Assembly (NCBI RefSeq): GCF_012926505.1
Contig: NZ_JABBNT010000001.1
Coordinates: forward strand, 806,001 to 870,000
Direction: 5' to 3'
Length of the DNA: 64,000 nt
From: Pacificispira spongiicola
GTDB taxonomy: Bacteria; Pseudomonadota; Alphaproteobacteria; UBA8366; Aestuariispiraceae
Positions 28,028 through 37,927 of the stretch are shown one piece after another. The translations under genes and the position numbers were made by a program. The notes under the pieces are model-generated. The model was not told the DNA's origin, did no database searches, and worked only from the letters and a program-made list of their open reading frames with translations. Every line of letters begins with the position of its first letter. Within the stretch, counting starts at the first letter, position 1.

Positions 28028-29626
28028 CTAACGGTTTGACGAAAAAAGCTCAGGCCAAATGTCTGCTGCCGTGCAGTAAAAATCGCCCCACGCGCGGCGA
28101 CTCAGGTTGATGCTGATGTGCTCGCCCTGACATTTTAGATTGTCAGGCGTTAGTTCAATACGATCCACAAGGCTCCGGAGCATTTGGTGTATTTGCCGAG
28201 TATGTTTCTGCTCCCAAAACAGCATCTCCATCCTGTTCAACGCTGTCTTAAGGCGCCCTTTCGCTTCAGAAGCTGATTGCGGCACGACTGGAGGCGGGGT
28301 GATTGCCTTCAGTTCATCCAATCGGCTTTCCAAGGAAACCAGCCGATCAATCGTCGTGTCCGGTCTCACACCCTTTTCAACCGCGTCTAACAAACGCGAC
28401 CGCCGCACTTCCAGGTCCCGGATTTCAGATTCGACCACGTCATAGGCCTGTCTGCGCGGCTCCAGATCCACTTGGAGCTTCTTTAACCAGTCTTCACGCT
28501 CATCTATCCGATCGAACAGAAAGGCAAATAGTGCGCTCTGCAAGGCCTCTTCTCTGGTGCCTCGATGGTTGGAGCACTTTTGATCCTGGAATCTCGCTAC
28601 ATTGCATACATACCTGCCTGCATTCGCGATACCTTTCTCCCCGCCGCACACGCCGCAGAAGGTAAGAGAAGTAAGGGGGCGTTTGTTGACCGGTTGACCA
28701 CTGACGCGACGCGGCTTTCCCGTCGTCGGCGATGCGCGCCTTTCCGACCGGCGGCGCAAAACTCTCTCCCACAGGTCGTCTGTGACGATCTGGAGATCGG
28801 GTACGTAGCGCCGCGCCCAATCTTCTTTAGGCTTAAGAACGGCCCGTGCCCGACCGGTTTGTGGGTCGACTACACGCTTAGTCCGATTGTAGACGATCCA
28901 GCCATTGTACATTTCATTGTTGAGAATCCCTTGTCCTCGGGATGGAGCACCGAGAATGGCCGTGCATCGCCAGGTGCGGCCGGCCGGACTAGGAATACCA
29001 TCGTTATTCAATCCTCGCGCAATTTGATGAGGTATTGTACCTGCAGCAAACTCTTCGAAGATACGCAGCACGACCGCCGATTCCTCCGGGTGAATCATTC
29101 TGAGACCGGTTTCGTAATTCCCTCGCTCATCGACCACACCCTTCACCACGCGATAGCCGTAGCAAAGGCCGGCGGGAACTCTCCCCTGAGCAACGCGACT
29201 GACATGCGCTCTTCGGACCTTCTCCTTCAGATCCTTTAGGTACATTGCGTTCATCGTGCCTTTGAAACCGATATGAAGATCCGTCACACGGCCCTCATGC
29301 GCTGTGAGGATCGAAACATCGCGGCTCTGGAGCACTCGATAGATCGATGCGATATCCGCAAGGTCGCGGGACAGCCTGTCTAGCCCTTCAGCAACGACTG
29401 TGTTGACCAGACCTGCCTCGACCGCCGCCAGCAACTCTATAATCCCTGGTCGGTGCATTGTTGCGCCGGTCATCGCCGCGTCGGAGAAGACTCCTGCCGG
29501 GCGCTCAACGTGAAGTTCCCGCTTCATCAAATCGGTACAAAGATGCACCTGGTCTTCAATCGACGAGGGATTCTGAAGGTCGGATGAATAGCGCGCGTAT
29601 ATCGCGACCCGATGGTGTCGAGACAT
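28028..29626 (-). CDS. large serine site-specific recombinase
   Basis: This 532-residue recombinase has an N-terminal resolvase catalytic domain starting R-V-A-I-Y-A-R-Y-S-S-D, with the nucleophile Ser, and E-G-L-D-R-L-S-R-D further on. A recombinase domain follows (about 165-290, with Y-G-Y-R-V), then a zinc-ribbon section with C-G-V-C-G and C-N-V...C-S-N-H, and a coiled coil. These are typical of large serine integrases of phages and conjugative elements. It is the only recombinase in the 34-kb island but lies in the middle, not beside the tRNA, so it may have brought in only part of the island. The start follows R-F-T in a frame open further upstream; ATG 29626 gives the standard N-terminus. 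Confidence 0.9.
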   Translation of the reverse strand: MSRHHRVAIYARYSSDLQNPSSIEDQVHLCTDLMKRELHVERPAGVFSDAAMTGATMHRPGIIELLAAVEAGLVNTVVAEGLDRLSRDLADIASIYRVLQSRDVSILTAHEGRVTDLHIGFKGTMNAMYLKDLKEKVRRAHVSRVAQGRVPAGLCYGYRVVKGVVDERGNYETGLRMIHPEESAVVLRIFEEFAAGTIPHQIARGLNNDGIPSPAGRTWRCTAILGAPSRGQGILNNEMYNGWIVYNRTKRVVDPQTGRARAVLKPKEDWARRYVPDLQIVTDDLWERVLRRRSERRASPTTGKPRRVSGQPVNKRPLTSLTFCGVCGGEKGIANAGRYVCNVARFQDQKCSNHRGTREEALQSALFAFLFDRIDEREDWLKKLQVDLEPRRQAYDVVESEIRDLEVRRSRLLDAVEKGVRPDTTIDRLVSLESRLDELKAITPPPVVPQSASEAKGRLKTALNRMEMLFWEQKHTRQIHQMLRSLVDRIELTPDNLKCQGEHISINLSRRAWGDFYCTAADIWPELFSSNR

Positions 29627-29997
29627 AGTAAACCTTTGATTCCATGCAGGAACGAGGGAAGGGAATCTACCCCCGGCCAAGAGAGTAGCAACCCTTTATC
29701 GTCTATGCCCCGACGGTGCACTCTCTAAATGGTTGTATACAAACTTAAATCTCAAAAAATCTCACTTAAACTCGGAATGATGGTCGAAATCTCGGAAAAT
29801 CTCACTTCGTCTCACGTCGTAGGTCGGCAAGATAGGTGAAGTGGTCCCACGTCACGAACCTGCGTATTCGCAGGCTTCGCCTGCTCAATGCTGCACTGAT
29901 CCCGTGCTTGCGATTTTTCGTTTCCGATTTCTTGCCCTTTTCTTGTCGCCACAACCCAGCATGATACTCTGCATCCTCCATTATGCGGGGCAGGTGT
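29627..29997. other. non-coding stretch with direct repeats upstream of the recombinase
   Basis: No convincing gene lies here; a 74-codon minus-strand frame (29802-30026) has no family resemblance. The region is AT-rich between 29730 and 29810 and contains the paired 21-bp repeats listed separately. It lies between the divergent recombinase and NB-ARC genes, so both promoters should be here. Confidence 0.5.
29747..29807. repeat. pair of 21-bp direct repeats, 40-bp period
   Basis: AAATCTCAAAAAATCTCACTT (29747-29767) and AAATCTCGGAAAATCTCACTT (29787-29807) differ at two bases, and a further CTCAC follows at about 29811. They are upstream of the serine recombinase and could be its binding sites, an attachment-site half or an operator. 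Confidence 0.7.
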
Positions 29998-31593
29998 ATG
30001 GGGCAGCATGCCGAAGGATCGTTCAACGCGCTTGCGGCGGCTGGCGCGACAGCGACGGTTCACTCGACGATCAACAATCATTTCCGTGCGGCGCGGATAG
30101 AGCCGGTGGCGGCGCATGACATCGAGGCGGCGCGCCAGCAATTGGCAGAGATGCCCGTCGACGCGGTTCCAGATCCGGCCGGGCTGCCCATGGGCTCCCG
30201 GCGTTTGTTTTCGCATAACCGTCTGTTCCTCGGTCGTGCGGACGAGTTCCGCGATCTCGCGCGTTCGCTTCGCAATGGCGGGGCCGCCGCTATCGGCCAA
30301 AGCCCGGTCCTGTCCGGCTGCGGCGGGAGCGGCAAGACGCAACTGGCGTCCGAGTTCGCCTGGCGCTACGGCCAGTTCTTTGCCGGCGGCGTGTTCTGGC
30401 TGAGATTCGAGACGGCCGACAGCATCCCCGCCGAGATAGCCGCCTGCGGCACCAGCCTGTCCCTGCACGCCGGTTTCACAAGCCTTCAGCTCGACACACA
30501 GGTCGCCCTGGTTTCCAGCCGCTTGCAGGACGGTCTGCCGAGGCTGCTGATTTTCGATAACTGCGAGGATACGGCTCTTTACGACGCGTGGGGCCCACCC
30601 GGAGGCGACTGCCGCGTGCTCCTCACCTCCAGGCAAGAAGCGTGGCCCGCCCATACCGGCGTCGCCGTCATCCCCCTGGGTGTCTTGCCGAGACTGGAAT
30701 CGATCGCGCTTCTGCGGCAACAAAGGCCGGACCTCGATCCCGGTCTTCCGGCCCTGGACGCCATTTGCGAGGAACTCGGCGAGCTGCCATTGGCCCCGCA
30801 TCTCGCCGGCAGCTACATGGCGATCTATCGGAATGACGCTTTCGGAACGCCGGAGGCCTATCTCGACGCGATCTGCCAGCCCGATCTGCTCGAGCACCAT
30901 TCCCTGACGGGCGGCGGCAAGCCCCCGACCGGGCGCGAGGCCGGCGTGGCGGCGACATTCGCGCTCAGTCTCGACCGTCTTGAACCGGCCGAGCCGGTCG
31001 ATGCCTTGGCGCGCTCGGTTCTGACCCATGCGGCCTGGTTCGCCCCGGGCGAACCGATCCCCGGACGGTTGCTGCGGCGATGCCTGAATGTCAGCGACGC
31101 GGAGGAAGAGCAACGGCGCTTTGCCGATGCGCTACGCCGGCTTGCCGAACTTGGTTTGGTACGCATGATCGATGGCGCACCGGCGCGGCACCGCCTGATT
31201 GCCACAATTGCGCGAACCGTCGGGGAAGCTGGAGACGGCGTAACCGTCGAAGAGAGCATTTCCGGTGCCGCAACCGAACAAAGTCAAGCAGGCCTGCCTA
31301 GCCTCGTCCTGGTATGGCAGGCGCATCTTCGTTTCGTTGCGCGGGAGGCGGATGCGCGTGGCAGCAAACTGACAGGTCGGTTGTTCAACTCGTTCGGATA
31401 TCATCTTCACATGATCGCCGACCTCGACGGTGACCGGGACGCATACCAGCGCGCTCTGAGCATTTTCGAAAGGTTTCTCGGCAGCGACCATCCGTCCACA
31501 GTCACTACCAGCAACAATTTCCAGTCACTTGGCTCAAGTTCAGGAAAACAGGCGCCCAGAAATTTCGGAGCCATCCAAGGAGGGATGAAATGA
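29998..31593 (+). pseudogene. NB-ARC (NLR-like) ATPase, truncated in its TPR region
   Basis: The reading frame gives about 531 residues. It has an N-terminal linker, an NB-ARC/STAND ATPase with Walker A S-G-C-G-G-S-G-K-T-Q-L (about residue 105), Walker B L-L-I-F-D-N, and the S-R motif L-L-T-S-R-Q. A winged-helix region follows, then a single TPR ending in G-S-D-H-P-S-T-V-T-T-S-N-N. Family members normally continue with many TPRs; here the frame departs after one and a half repeats into an unrelated tail that overlaps the next gene by ATGA. I therefore read it as a 3'-truncated gene, though a short functional form cannot be excluded. Such STAND ATPases include antiphage Avs and other NLR-like proteins. 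Confidence 0.65.
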
Positions 31594-32798
31594 AGATTTC
31601 AGTTCTCGACGCAGAGGCGCTTCGACGGGCGTTGCCTCAGCTAATCGCGAAGCATGATCAGATTTTCATGGCGGTCGCATGGGCACATGCTGGCCTAGTT
31701 GCAGAAAAGTTAATCAAGAACAAGCATAAGTTCAAGTCGGTTACTGTCGGTCTCGATTTTTGCGCTACCGATCCAAACTTTGTAGACTCGCTTTGCAATG
31801 TGCCGAATGCGTACGTGTTTAAGAAGAATGGGGTGTGCTTCCATCCGAAAATCTATCTGTTTGTGACTGGTCAGAATGCTGACGCCATCGTCGGCAGTGC
31901 CAACTTCACCACCGGTGGACTGGGCACAAATGTCGAAGCTTGCTTGCATCTAAACTGCAATGTTGATGAGGCGGTGATCTCCGAGTTGCTTGCGGCCTTG
32001 GAATCCTATGCGCCCCATCGTCAGCCTGTCACCGAACAACTGGCTGATTCCTACCGACTACAGGCAGGTGTGGTAGGCAGTCGTCCACGCCCTCGATCTC
32101 CTGTTCTTCCCAGCGATAAGGCTGACTTTGCGCGGGTGGATTCAGAACTCCTGAAAATGGATTGGTCAACGTTCATCCGTGAGGCCCGTAAGGACCCTAA
32201 CCACCATTTTGAGACGCGCATGAGGTTTCTGCGTTACCTGCAAACACTGTTCGCCAGAGAACAATCTTTCAACTCCCTGTCTGTGTCAGAATGGAAGGCT
32301 GTCGCAGGTATCGTCCACCCCGACGCAGTCGCCGGTTCCGGATTGGAGAAGCACCAAATTGGCTGGTTCGGTTCGATGCAGGGCGCGGGCTCCTTTACCA
32401 AACTTATTTCGATCAAAGACAGCAGGATCGCTAAAGCAATAGACTGCATTCCGCGCCGAGGCCCCGTCGCCGAAAGCGATTTCGACCGGTTTTGTGAGTT
32501 GTTTGTATCGGCCTTCGCTAACTCTGCTAGAACCGGTAGCACGCCAACGGCTACGAGGTTGTTAGCAATGAAGCGGCCAGATTTGTTTATTTGTGTAAAC
32601 AAAGGGAACAAAGCCAGCTTGGCGGAAGCTTTACATTTTGCGCCTTCAACATTGCATCTGGACAACTACTGGAAACGCGTGATTGAGCCGATCAGGCTTG
32701 CCAAGTGGTACAATGCACCGCGCCCTGAAGGTGCCGATGCAGAGGCGTGGGATTGCCGGGCGGCACTGGTCGATGCCATCTACTATAAGGTTGTTTAA
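31590..32798 (+). CDS. phospholipase D-like nuclease domain protein
   Basis: The 402-residue protein has one PLD/HKD half-site, C-F-H-P-K-I-Y-L-F followed by D-A-I-V-G-S-A-N-F-T (about residues 83-110), so a dimer would be needed for a full active site. The C-terminal 230 residues are helical and unassigned. It begins within the stop of the truncated ATPase (ATGA), has lower GC than its neighbours, and is followed by IS debris. PLD nucleases occur in several defence systems (for example drmC of DISARM), but the other DISARM genes are absent, so I do not assign it to one. Confidence 0.75.
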   Translation: MKISVLDAEALRRALPQLIAKHDQIFMAVAWAHAGLVAEKLIKNKHKFKSVTVGLDFCATDPNFVDSLCNVPNAYVFKKNGVCFHPKIYLFVTGQNADAIVGSANFTTGGLGTNVEACLHLNCNVDEAVISELLAALESYAPHRQPVTEQLADSYRLQAGVVGSRPRPRSPVLPSDKADFARVDSELLKMDWSTFIREARKDPNHHFETRMRFLRYLQTLFAREQSFNSLSVSEWKAVAGIVHPDAVAGSGLEKHQIGWFGSMQGAGSFTKLISIKDSRIAKAIDCIPRRGPVAESDFDRFCELFVSAFANSARTGSTPTATRLLAMKRPDLFICVNKGNKASLAEALHFAPSTLHLDNYWKRVIEPIRLAKWYNAPRPEGADAEAWDCRAALVDAIYYKVV

Positions 32799-32828
32799 TT
32801 GACAGTCATAAGGCGCGAACTGAACCGC

Positions 32829-32950
32829 CTAGGATTGCCGGAGGCCGGTTGGTACGAGTTGCGCTACCAAGGTCTGATCGTCCAGCATGGCGTAGTATCG
32901 TTGCTCGGATTCAGTGGGCGGGATGTTGCCAAATTCCAATCCGGCGCGTT
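32829..32950 (-). mobile_element. IS3-family transposase C-terminal remnant
   Basis: On the minus strand the codons before the TAG at 32829-32831 read F-G-N-I-P-P-T-E-S-E-Q-R-Y-Y-A-M-L-D. This closely resembles the end of IS3-family OrfB transposases (I-G-N-I-P-P-A-E-A-E type). No upstream integrase core (DDE) is present, so only a short terminal fragment remains. It sits at the junction between the PLD gene and the next cassette. The 240 bases up to 33190 hold no recognisable gene. Confidence 0.55.
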
Positions 32951-33189
32951 CGCGCCGACTTCGCCAGCCGGATCGAGCGGAAGACGAACCGCCTCGACGG
33001 CTGGTGGACGGCCGCCGGCGTTCCGCCTCACCGGATCGCGCAGGCCGCCAGGCTACTGCGGCCGACCATATTCCCCGTTCTACCAAAACAGGCTTGGCGT
33101 TTGCCGGGATTCATAAGCCCGGCCCCGCCCAATCGCCGCTTTGAGCGGTGAATACGGCCAACATGCGCCGCATTAACGATTGCTGGCGG

Positions 33190-33945
33190 TTAGTCCCATC
33201 GGACCTCGCAGGCCAGATATTCACGGATGACAATGCGCACGCACAGCCCATCATCCTGCGACGTGTGGAAACGATACCGGCTTGGCTGGACCACAAGCCA
33301 GCCTTCGCTGAAAGCGTCGTCGTCGGCGCTGATGACGAGCTGCATGGCGCGGCTGCCGACCTCTGGCCAGACCGCCAAGCCATGGCCGCCATTCTCAAAC
33401 TCGTCACGCTCGAGGTCCGTCATCAATGTGAGGGGCCTGACCGAAAGATATTTGGGCGTGTCGATCCGTGGCTCGTTCAGCTCGAAGGCAACATGGCACC
33501 GCGCCAGTTTCAGCACGACAATATCGACCCGTTGCTGGTCCATGGAAAAGATAATCCGCCCCTGTTCCTCCCGTCGCGCCACCGTCAGCTTTGCAACCAG
33601 AGTTGGCCTGTGATGGAGGATGGCGGCGACCTTCTAGCGCCCGATCTTTTCCGGGTCAGCGGTTCCGGAAATCACGCTTTCAAGAAGAGCAGCCAGATAG
33701 AGTTCATCGTCAGAGAAGCCCTGATTGCAGCGCGCGCAGGACGGACTCACGGGGAGGTCGCTGGGCAGCGGGTCATCAAGGAAAATGATCGAAGGCGCAT
33801 GGTCGCGCGTCTCGTTGGGAGCACCGCAATGAACGCAGGTTCCCTTATTGCGGTTGTCGCCCCAGTTCTGAAACTTCTGTACCATCCCGGAACGATATTG
33901 GACTTTGCCGCCTCCGTGAATCTCATAAATCGGGAGTGACCCCAT
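33190..33945 (-). pseudogene. HNH-like zinc-finger protein interrupted by an in-frame TAG
   Basis: A single minus-strand frame of 252 codons is broken once, by TAG at 33634-33636. Both halves remain in the same frame. The first half (103 aa) has C-V-H-C-G, then D-H-A-P-S, then C-A-R-C-N, an HNH-type arrangement. The second half continues with K-V-A-A-I-L-H-H-R-P and a beta-rich tail. Because only one codon is wrong, the event is a nonsense mutation, a sequencing error or a recoded stop. The first half alone still holds the complete zinc/HNH motif and could be made. It lies 174 bp from the divergent methylase gene. Confidence 0.65.
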
Positions 33946-34119
33946 CGTAGCCGGAACGCTTAACGCCCTCCGACCTTCCTAGTTGCCCTCGCCGCCGGTG
34001 CGTTCCCGCCGGTCATTCAATAAAAGCGCACGGGCAGACCGTATTTATCCCGTTTTGTTCTTGCTCATCGGGGATTCCTTGTGTCAAAATGGCAAAAAAT
34101 TTCCCAGAGGAGATATCCC

Positions 34120-35385
34120 GTGCAGTCAACCATCGCCGTATCCGAGTTTTCCCAGCTCCGCACCTTGGCCGGATTGAGCATCGAACAGCTCGGAGAGCTG
34201 GGCGGCTATTCCCCCAGCACGCTGTATCGCTGGGAACGCGGCGAGACCCCCCCCCGAAAGGCGGCCGTCGAACTATTGCAGAGGATCATCGACGAACGCC
34301 GCGCCAGAAACCAGCACGGCAGCGCCTTCCGCTTTATTGACCTGTTCGCGGGCATCGGCGGGCTGCGGCGTGGCTTCGAACCGCTGGGGGGCGAATGCGT
34401 GTTTTCCAGCGAATGGGACCGCTACAGCCAGCTCACCTACAAAGCCAATTACGGCTGCAAGCATGATGTGGCCGGTGACATTACAAAGATTCCGGCAGAT
34501 GCGATCTCGGAGCATGATCTCTTGCTGGCCGGTTTTCCATGTCAGCCGTTCTCGCTCGCTGGTGTGTCAAAGAAGAACGCGCTGGGTCGCGCCCACGGCT
34601 TCCGGTGCGAAGCACAGGGCACCCTGTTTTTCGATGTGGCAAGGATCATTGCCCACCATCGTCCCCGTGCGTTCCTGCTTGAAAACGTCAAGAACCTCGT
34701 CAACCACGATCGCGGGCGAACATTTGAGATTATCCACCGCACGCTGACGGAAGAACTCGGCTATCACATCCACTGGAAGGTGATCGACGCGCGCTCGTGG
34801 GTTCCGCAGCACCGTGAGCGCATTTTCATCGTTGGCTTCCGCGATCCCAATGATTTCACCTTCGCTGATTTCCTGATTCCCGATCCGCTGAAGGGACCGA
34901 AGCTCGGAAGCATCCTGCATCCGGGCGACGGCAGCGAGGGACCTGACCGTCACTATACTGTCGGCAATATGCGCAAGGTGTCGGATCGCTATGTTCTGAC
35001 CGATCACCTATGGCGTTACCTCCAAGACTATGCCGAGAAACACCGCCTGCGCGGCAACGGTTTCGGCTTCGGACTGGTCGGAAATAACGATGTGACGCGC
35101 ACGTTGTCGGCGCGATATTTCAAGGACGGCTCAGAAATCCTCGTCTCGCGCGGACGGGGCAACCCACGCCGCCTGACTCCGCGTGAGTGCGCGCGCCTCA
35201 TGGGCTTTGACAAACCCGATGGCAGCGACTTCATCATCCCCGTGTCTGACACTCAGGCTTATAGGCAGTTCGGCAACGCCGTCGTTGTGCCAGTGGTGGA
35301 AGCGGTAGCCAAGCACATGGCCCCGTGGCTTGGAGCTGACGCGGACGTGGAAATGCAGCAACGGAGACTGCCGCTTGCGGTCTGA
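34120..35385 (+). CDS. Dcm/M.EcoRII-like DNA cytosine-5 methyltransferase
   Basis: This 421-residue methylase has motif I F-A-G-I-G-G (about residue 75), catalytic motif IV P-C-Q-P with Cys141, motif VI E-N-V, motif VIII Q-H-R-E-R-I-F and motif X G-N-A-V-V-V-P. The N-terminal 60 residues form an HTH ([20 protein letters not shown]). M.EcoRII and M.SsoII-type enzymes use such a domain to regulate their own operons. GTG 34120 is chosen because AGAGGAGA precedes it. With the EcoRII-like nuclease downstream, CCWGG is the expected target, which is inference. It is the first gene of an overlapping three-gene operon. Confidence 0.9.
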   Translation: MQSTIAVSEFSQLRTLAGLSIEQLGELGGYSPSTLYRWERGETPPRKAAVELLQRIIDERRARNQHGSAFRFIDLFAGIGGLRRGFEPLGGECVFSSEWDRYSQLTYKANYGCKHDVAGDITKIPADAISEHDLLLAGFPCQPFSLAGVSKKNALGRAHGFRCEAQGTLFFDVARIIAHHRPRAFLLENVKNLVNHDRGRTFEIIHRTLTEELGYHIHWKVIDARSWVPQHRERIFIVGFRDPNDFTFADFLIPDPLKGPKLGSILHPGDGSEGPDRHYTVGNMRKVSDRYVLTDHLWRYLQDYAEKHRLRGNGFGFGLVGNNDVTRTLSARYFKDGSEILVSRGRGNPRRLTPRECARLMGFDKPDGSDFIIPVSDTQAYRQFGNAVVVPVVEAVAKHMAPWLGADADVEMQQRRLPLAV

Positions 35386-35848
35386 CATTGTTGATGCTGC
35401 GACGCGCAGCCGCATGATGGCCGGTATCCGTGGAAAGGATACGAAGCCGGAAATGATCGTGCGCCGTGGCCTGCACCGAAGGGGATTCCGCTTTAGGCTG
35501 CATGATCGCAGCCTGCCTGGACGCCCCGACCTGATTCTGCCGCGCTACCATGTTGCAATCTTCGTGCATGGCTGTTTCTGGCACGGCCATGACTGCCCAC
35601 TGTTTCGCTGGCCACGCACGCGGGAAGACTTCTGGAGGGATAAGATTGGGCGCAATCGCGAGCGTGACCGCAACGCGGCAGAGCGATTACAGGAAGCAGG
35701 TTGGCGCATCCTGACAATATGGGAATGCGCCTTTCGGGGCAAAACGGACGCCGACCACGACGCGACGCTCAACAGGGCGGCCGACTGGATTGCCAATGGC
35801 GCGACAGGAGAGGCAATCCTGAGGGGGGAACTACGTGGCCATTGTTGA
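35375..35848 (+). CDS. vsr: Vsr-family very short patch repair endonuclease
   Basis: The 157-residue protein begins at a TTG inside the end of the methylase gene (11-base overlap), behind GGAGAC. Family motifs are [36 protein letters not shown] and W-E-C-A-F. Vsr nicks at T:G mismatches produced by deamination of 5-methylcytosine and so protects Dcm-type sites from mutation. Linkage to a cytosine-5 methylase is the standard arrangement. It overlaps the nuclease gene by 14 bases. Confidence 0.9.
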   Translation: MRSDIVDAATRSRMMAGIRGKDTKPEMIVRRGLHRRGFRFRLHDRSLPGRPDLILPRYHVAIFVHGCFWHGHDCPLFRWPRTREDFWRDKIGRNRERDRNAAERLQEAGWRILTIWECAFRGKTDADHDATLNRAADWIANGATGEAILRGELRGHC

Positions 35849-37070
35849 CCTTTTGGACTGGCTCGATGAATACGCCAGCCCAAATACAATATGGTATGTC
35901 AAACGGCTGTCGGGCAACGACACGCTGGCCAACGGCTCGCACCAAGCGGGGCCGTATATTGCGCGGGAGTTCCTGTTCCACATATTCCCCGCGATCAATA
36001 GGACCGACATCAAGAATCCCGATGTTTGGTTCGATCTCTACCTCGATTCCAACGCCGATTACCGCAAGGTGCGGGCGGTCTATTACAACAACGCACATTT
36101 CGAAGGCACGCGCAATGAAGCGCGGCTGACGAATTTCGGTGGGCAGAGCTCGGCGCTGCTCGATCCCGACAGCACGGGAGCGCTGGTTGTGTTTGCGTTT
36201 CGGCTCGATGATGCCGGTGCTGCTACCGACTGCCATGTGTGGGTCTGCCAGCACGAAACAGAGGAGGATCTTGTCGAAGACAGGGTTGGCCCGGTCGATC
36301 CAGGCAAGTTTCTTGTGTGGTTGCCCGTCCAGACGGCGGCGAACCTCAGGCTGCAGGGAGTGCCTCCACCCCAAACAAGCTGCTGGCTGGAACCTGCGGA
36401 CATGCCGCCTGCGTGGCTGACAGATTTCCCAGCTGCAGCAGAGATTGTGCGCAAGTCGGTCGACCTGCGTCCGCTGCCGACGCTACCACCCGATCAGCGG
36501 TTGTTGAAGCGACGCGAATGTGAGTTTGAGCTGTTCCGTAGTATCGAACAGGCGGTAGAACGGCCGCATATCCTAGCCGGATTTACGACGGTCGAAGATT
36601 TCGTGAACCGGGCGCAGACGGTCCTGCAGCGGCGCAGGAATCGCGCAGGGCGATCGCTGGAATTGCACGCCCGCGAAATATTCATTGAGGAACGGCTGGT
36701 CGAGAACCATCATTTCTCGTACCAGCCTGTATCGGAAGGAACAAAGAAGCCCGACTTTCTCTTTCCATCTCAGGCGGCCTATCAGGACACGAGCTTTCCC
36801 GTCTCCGGCCTGCGGATGCTCGCGGTCAAGACAACCTGCAAGGATCGCTGGCGGCAGATTCTCAACGAGGCTGACCGCATCCCCAATAAACACCTCCTGA
36901 CGCTCCAGGAGGGGGTGTCGGAAGCGCAGTTTGCGGAAATGACCGGCGCGGGGGTCCAGCTCGTGGTTCCGGCCCAGCGCATGGAATCCTTCCCGGCTGC
37001 GGTGCAACCGCACCTCCAGACGCTGGAGAGCTTCATCGGCGATGTGCGGCTACTGAGCGTCTCGCTTTGA
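35835..37070 (+). CDS. EcoRII-like type IIE restriction endonuclease
   Basis: The 411-residue protein matches EcoRII in length (404) and domain plan. An N-terminal B3-like effector domain (about 1-170) contains G-S-H-Q-A-G and Y-Y-N-N-A-H-F-E-G-T-R-N-E-A-R-L-T. The C-terminal PD-(D/E)XK-type domain contains P-D-F-L-F-P-S. Tyr316, Lys332, Lys336 and Arg338 keep the spacing of EcoRII catalytic Tyr308, Lys324, Lys328 and Arg330. EcoRII cuts before CCWGG only when a second site is bound by the N-domain. The GTG start follows GAGGGGGGAA. The stop lies 2 bp from the end of the convergent HNH gene. Confidence 0.9.
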   Translation: MAIVDLLDWLDEYASPNTIWYVKRLSGNDTLANGSHQAGPYIAREFLFHIFPAINRTDIKNPDVWFDLYLDSNADYRKVRAVYYNNAHFEGTRNEARLTNFGGQSSALLDPDSTGALVVFAFRLDDAGAATDCHVWVCQHETEEDLVEDRVGPVDPGKFLVWLPVQTAANLRLQGVPPPQTSCWLEPADMPPAWLTDFPAAAEIVRKSVDLRPLPTLPPDQRLLKRRECEFELFRSIEQAVERPHILAGFTTVEDFVNRAQTVLQRRRNRAGRSLELHAREIFIEERLVENHHFSYQPVSEGTKKPDFLFPSQAAYQDTSFPVSGLRMLAVKTTCKDRWRQILNEADRIPNKHLLTLQEGVSEAQFAEMTGAGVQLVVPAQRMESFPAAVQPHLQTLESFIGDVRLLSVSL

Positions 37071-37072
37071 CG

Positions 37073-37927
37073 TCAGGCGCGACCCTGCTTTTTGCGCAAC
37101 TCATCGACTGTAAACGGCGGTGCACGCCTGTGTGCAACGGCATGGCAGTTCGGGCACAGAGGTACGAGGTCGGTTCGCGGGTCGATGATGTAGCCGGGCC
37201 CCACTTCCGATACCGGCGTGACGTGGTGGACTTCGATTAGACCAGCCGCGTCCGGCCCATACCGCTCGCCCATGTCGAGGTCGCAGGCTTTGCAGAGATA
37301 ACCATGTATGGCCAGTGCGGCGGCGCGATTGCGTCGGTCGCGCTCGTAGCGGTTCACCTCGATGCGGGTTTTTGCTCCTTCGGGCAGACCGGCAATTTCC
37401 GGCGTCGGTTCCTCGCCGCCGTCATCGTTCGCCTCAAGCGGCAGGAGCGAAAGGACGGCGGCGGCGGCACGCGAGGTCCACAGTTCTATCTGGCGCATGT
37501 CGGCATCGGCATCGCCGTCGTTGATCGCCAACATTCCCCGCCGGATGGCAAGGTCCAGACTGCGCCAAGGTGTAGTCCAGATACCGTCGTCATTGGGGTC
37601 GCGAGCCGCACCGTTGACCGACAGCGCAATGTCAGCGCCATCATCGCGGCAAACGCCCAGCACAGCTCGGAATCCTTGGCGGCCCGTCTGTTCGGCGCTG
37701 CCCATCGCCTCGATTAGCTCGCCGGCGAAATTGCCCGGGCGGAACAGCACGTCGATCCGCCGCCAGCCGACGATGGTGCGCAGCGTGAATGTCTGACCAG
37801 CGGGATGTTCAGCGGGACGCAACTCAAGCCAGCGACTGCCATCGCCGTCGCGGCCTTCACTGCCGGTGAAGGCAAGGCCGGTTTCCAACGATACCCGCTC
37901 TGCAATCGAACGTGGATCAGCCGACAT
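37073..37927 (-). CDS. HNH endonuclease (McrA-like finger)
   Basis: The 284-residue protein has an N-terminal domain of about 190 residues without an identified fold and a C-terminal HNH module: C-K-A-C, E-V-H-H-V-T-P-V-S, then L-V-P-L-C-P-N-C-H-A-V-A-H. This His-Asn-His finger with two CxxC pairs is the McrA-type arrangement, some members of which cut methylated DNA. Its ATG overlaps the end of the GHKL ATPase gene by 11 bases, and it is the last gene of the minus-strand cassette. I infer that it is the nuclease of that cassette, with the N-terminal domain possibly reading DNA or a partner. Confidence 0.85.
   Translation of the reverse strand: MSADPRSIAERVSLETGLAFTGSEGRDGDGSRWLELRPAEHPAGQTFTLRTIVGWRRIDVLFRPGNFAGELIEAMGSAEQTGRQGFRAVLGVCRDDGADIALSVNGAARDPNDDGIWTTPWRSLDLAIRRGMLAINDGDADADMRQIELWTSRAAAAVLSLLPLEANDDGGEEPTPEIAGLPEGAKTRIEVNRYERDRRNRAAALAIHGYLCKACDLDMGERYGPDAAGLIEVHHVTPVSEVGPGYIIDPRTDLVPLCPNCHAVAHRRAPPFTVDELRKKQGRA

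Noticed and set aside
32799..33116. Plus-strand frame after the PLD gene
   Set aside because: It has no ribosome site, turns Arg/Pro/Ser-rich, and overlaps the minus-strand IS3 remnant; I see no domain in any frame here.
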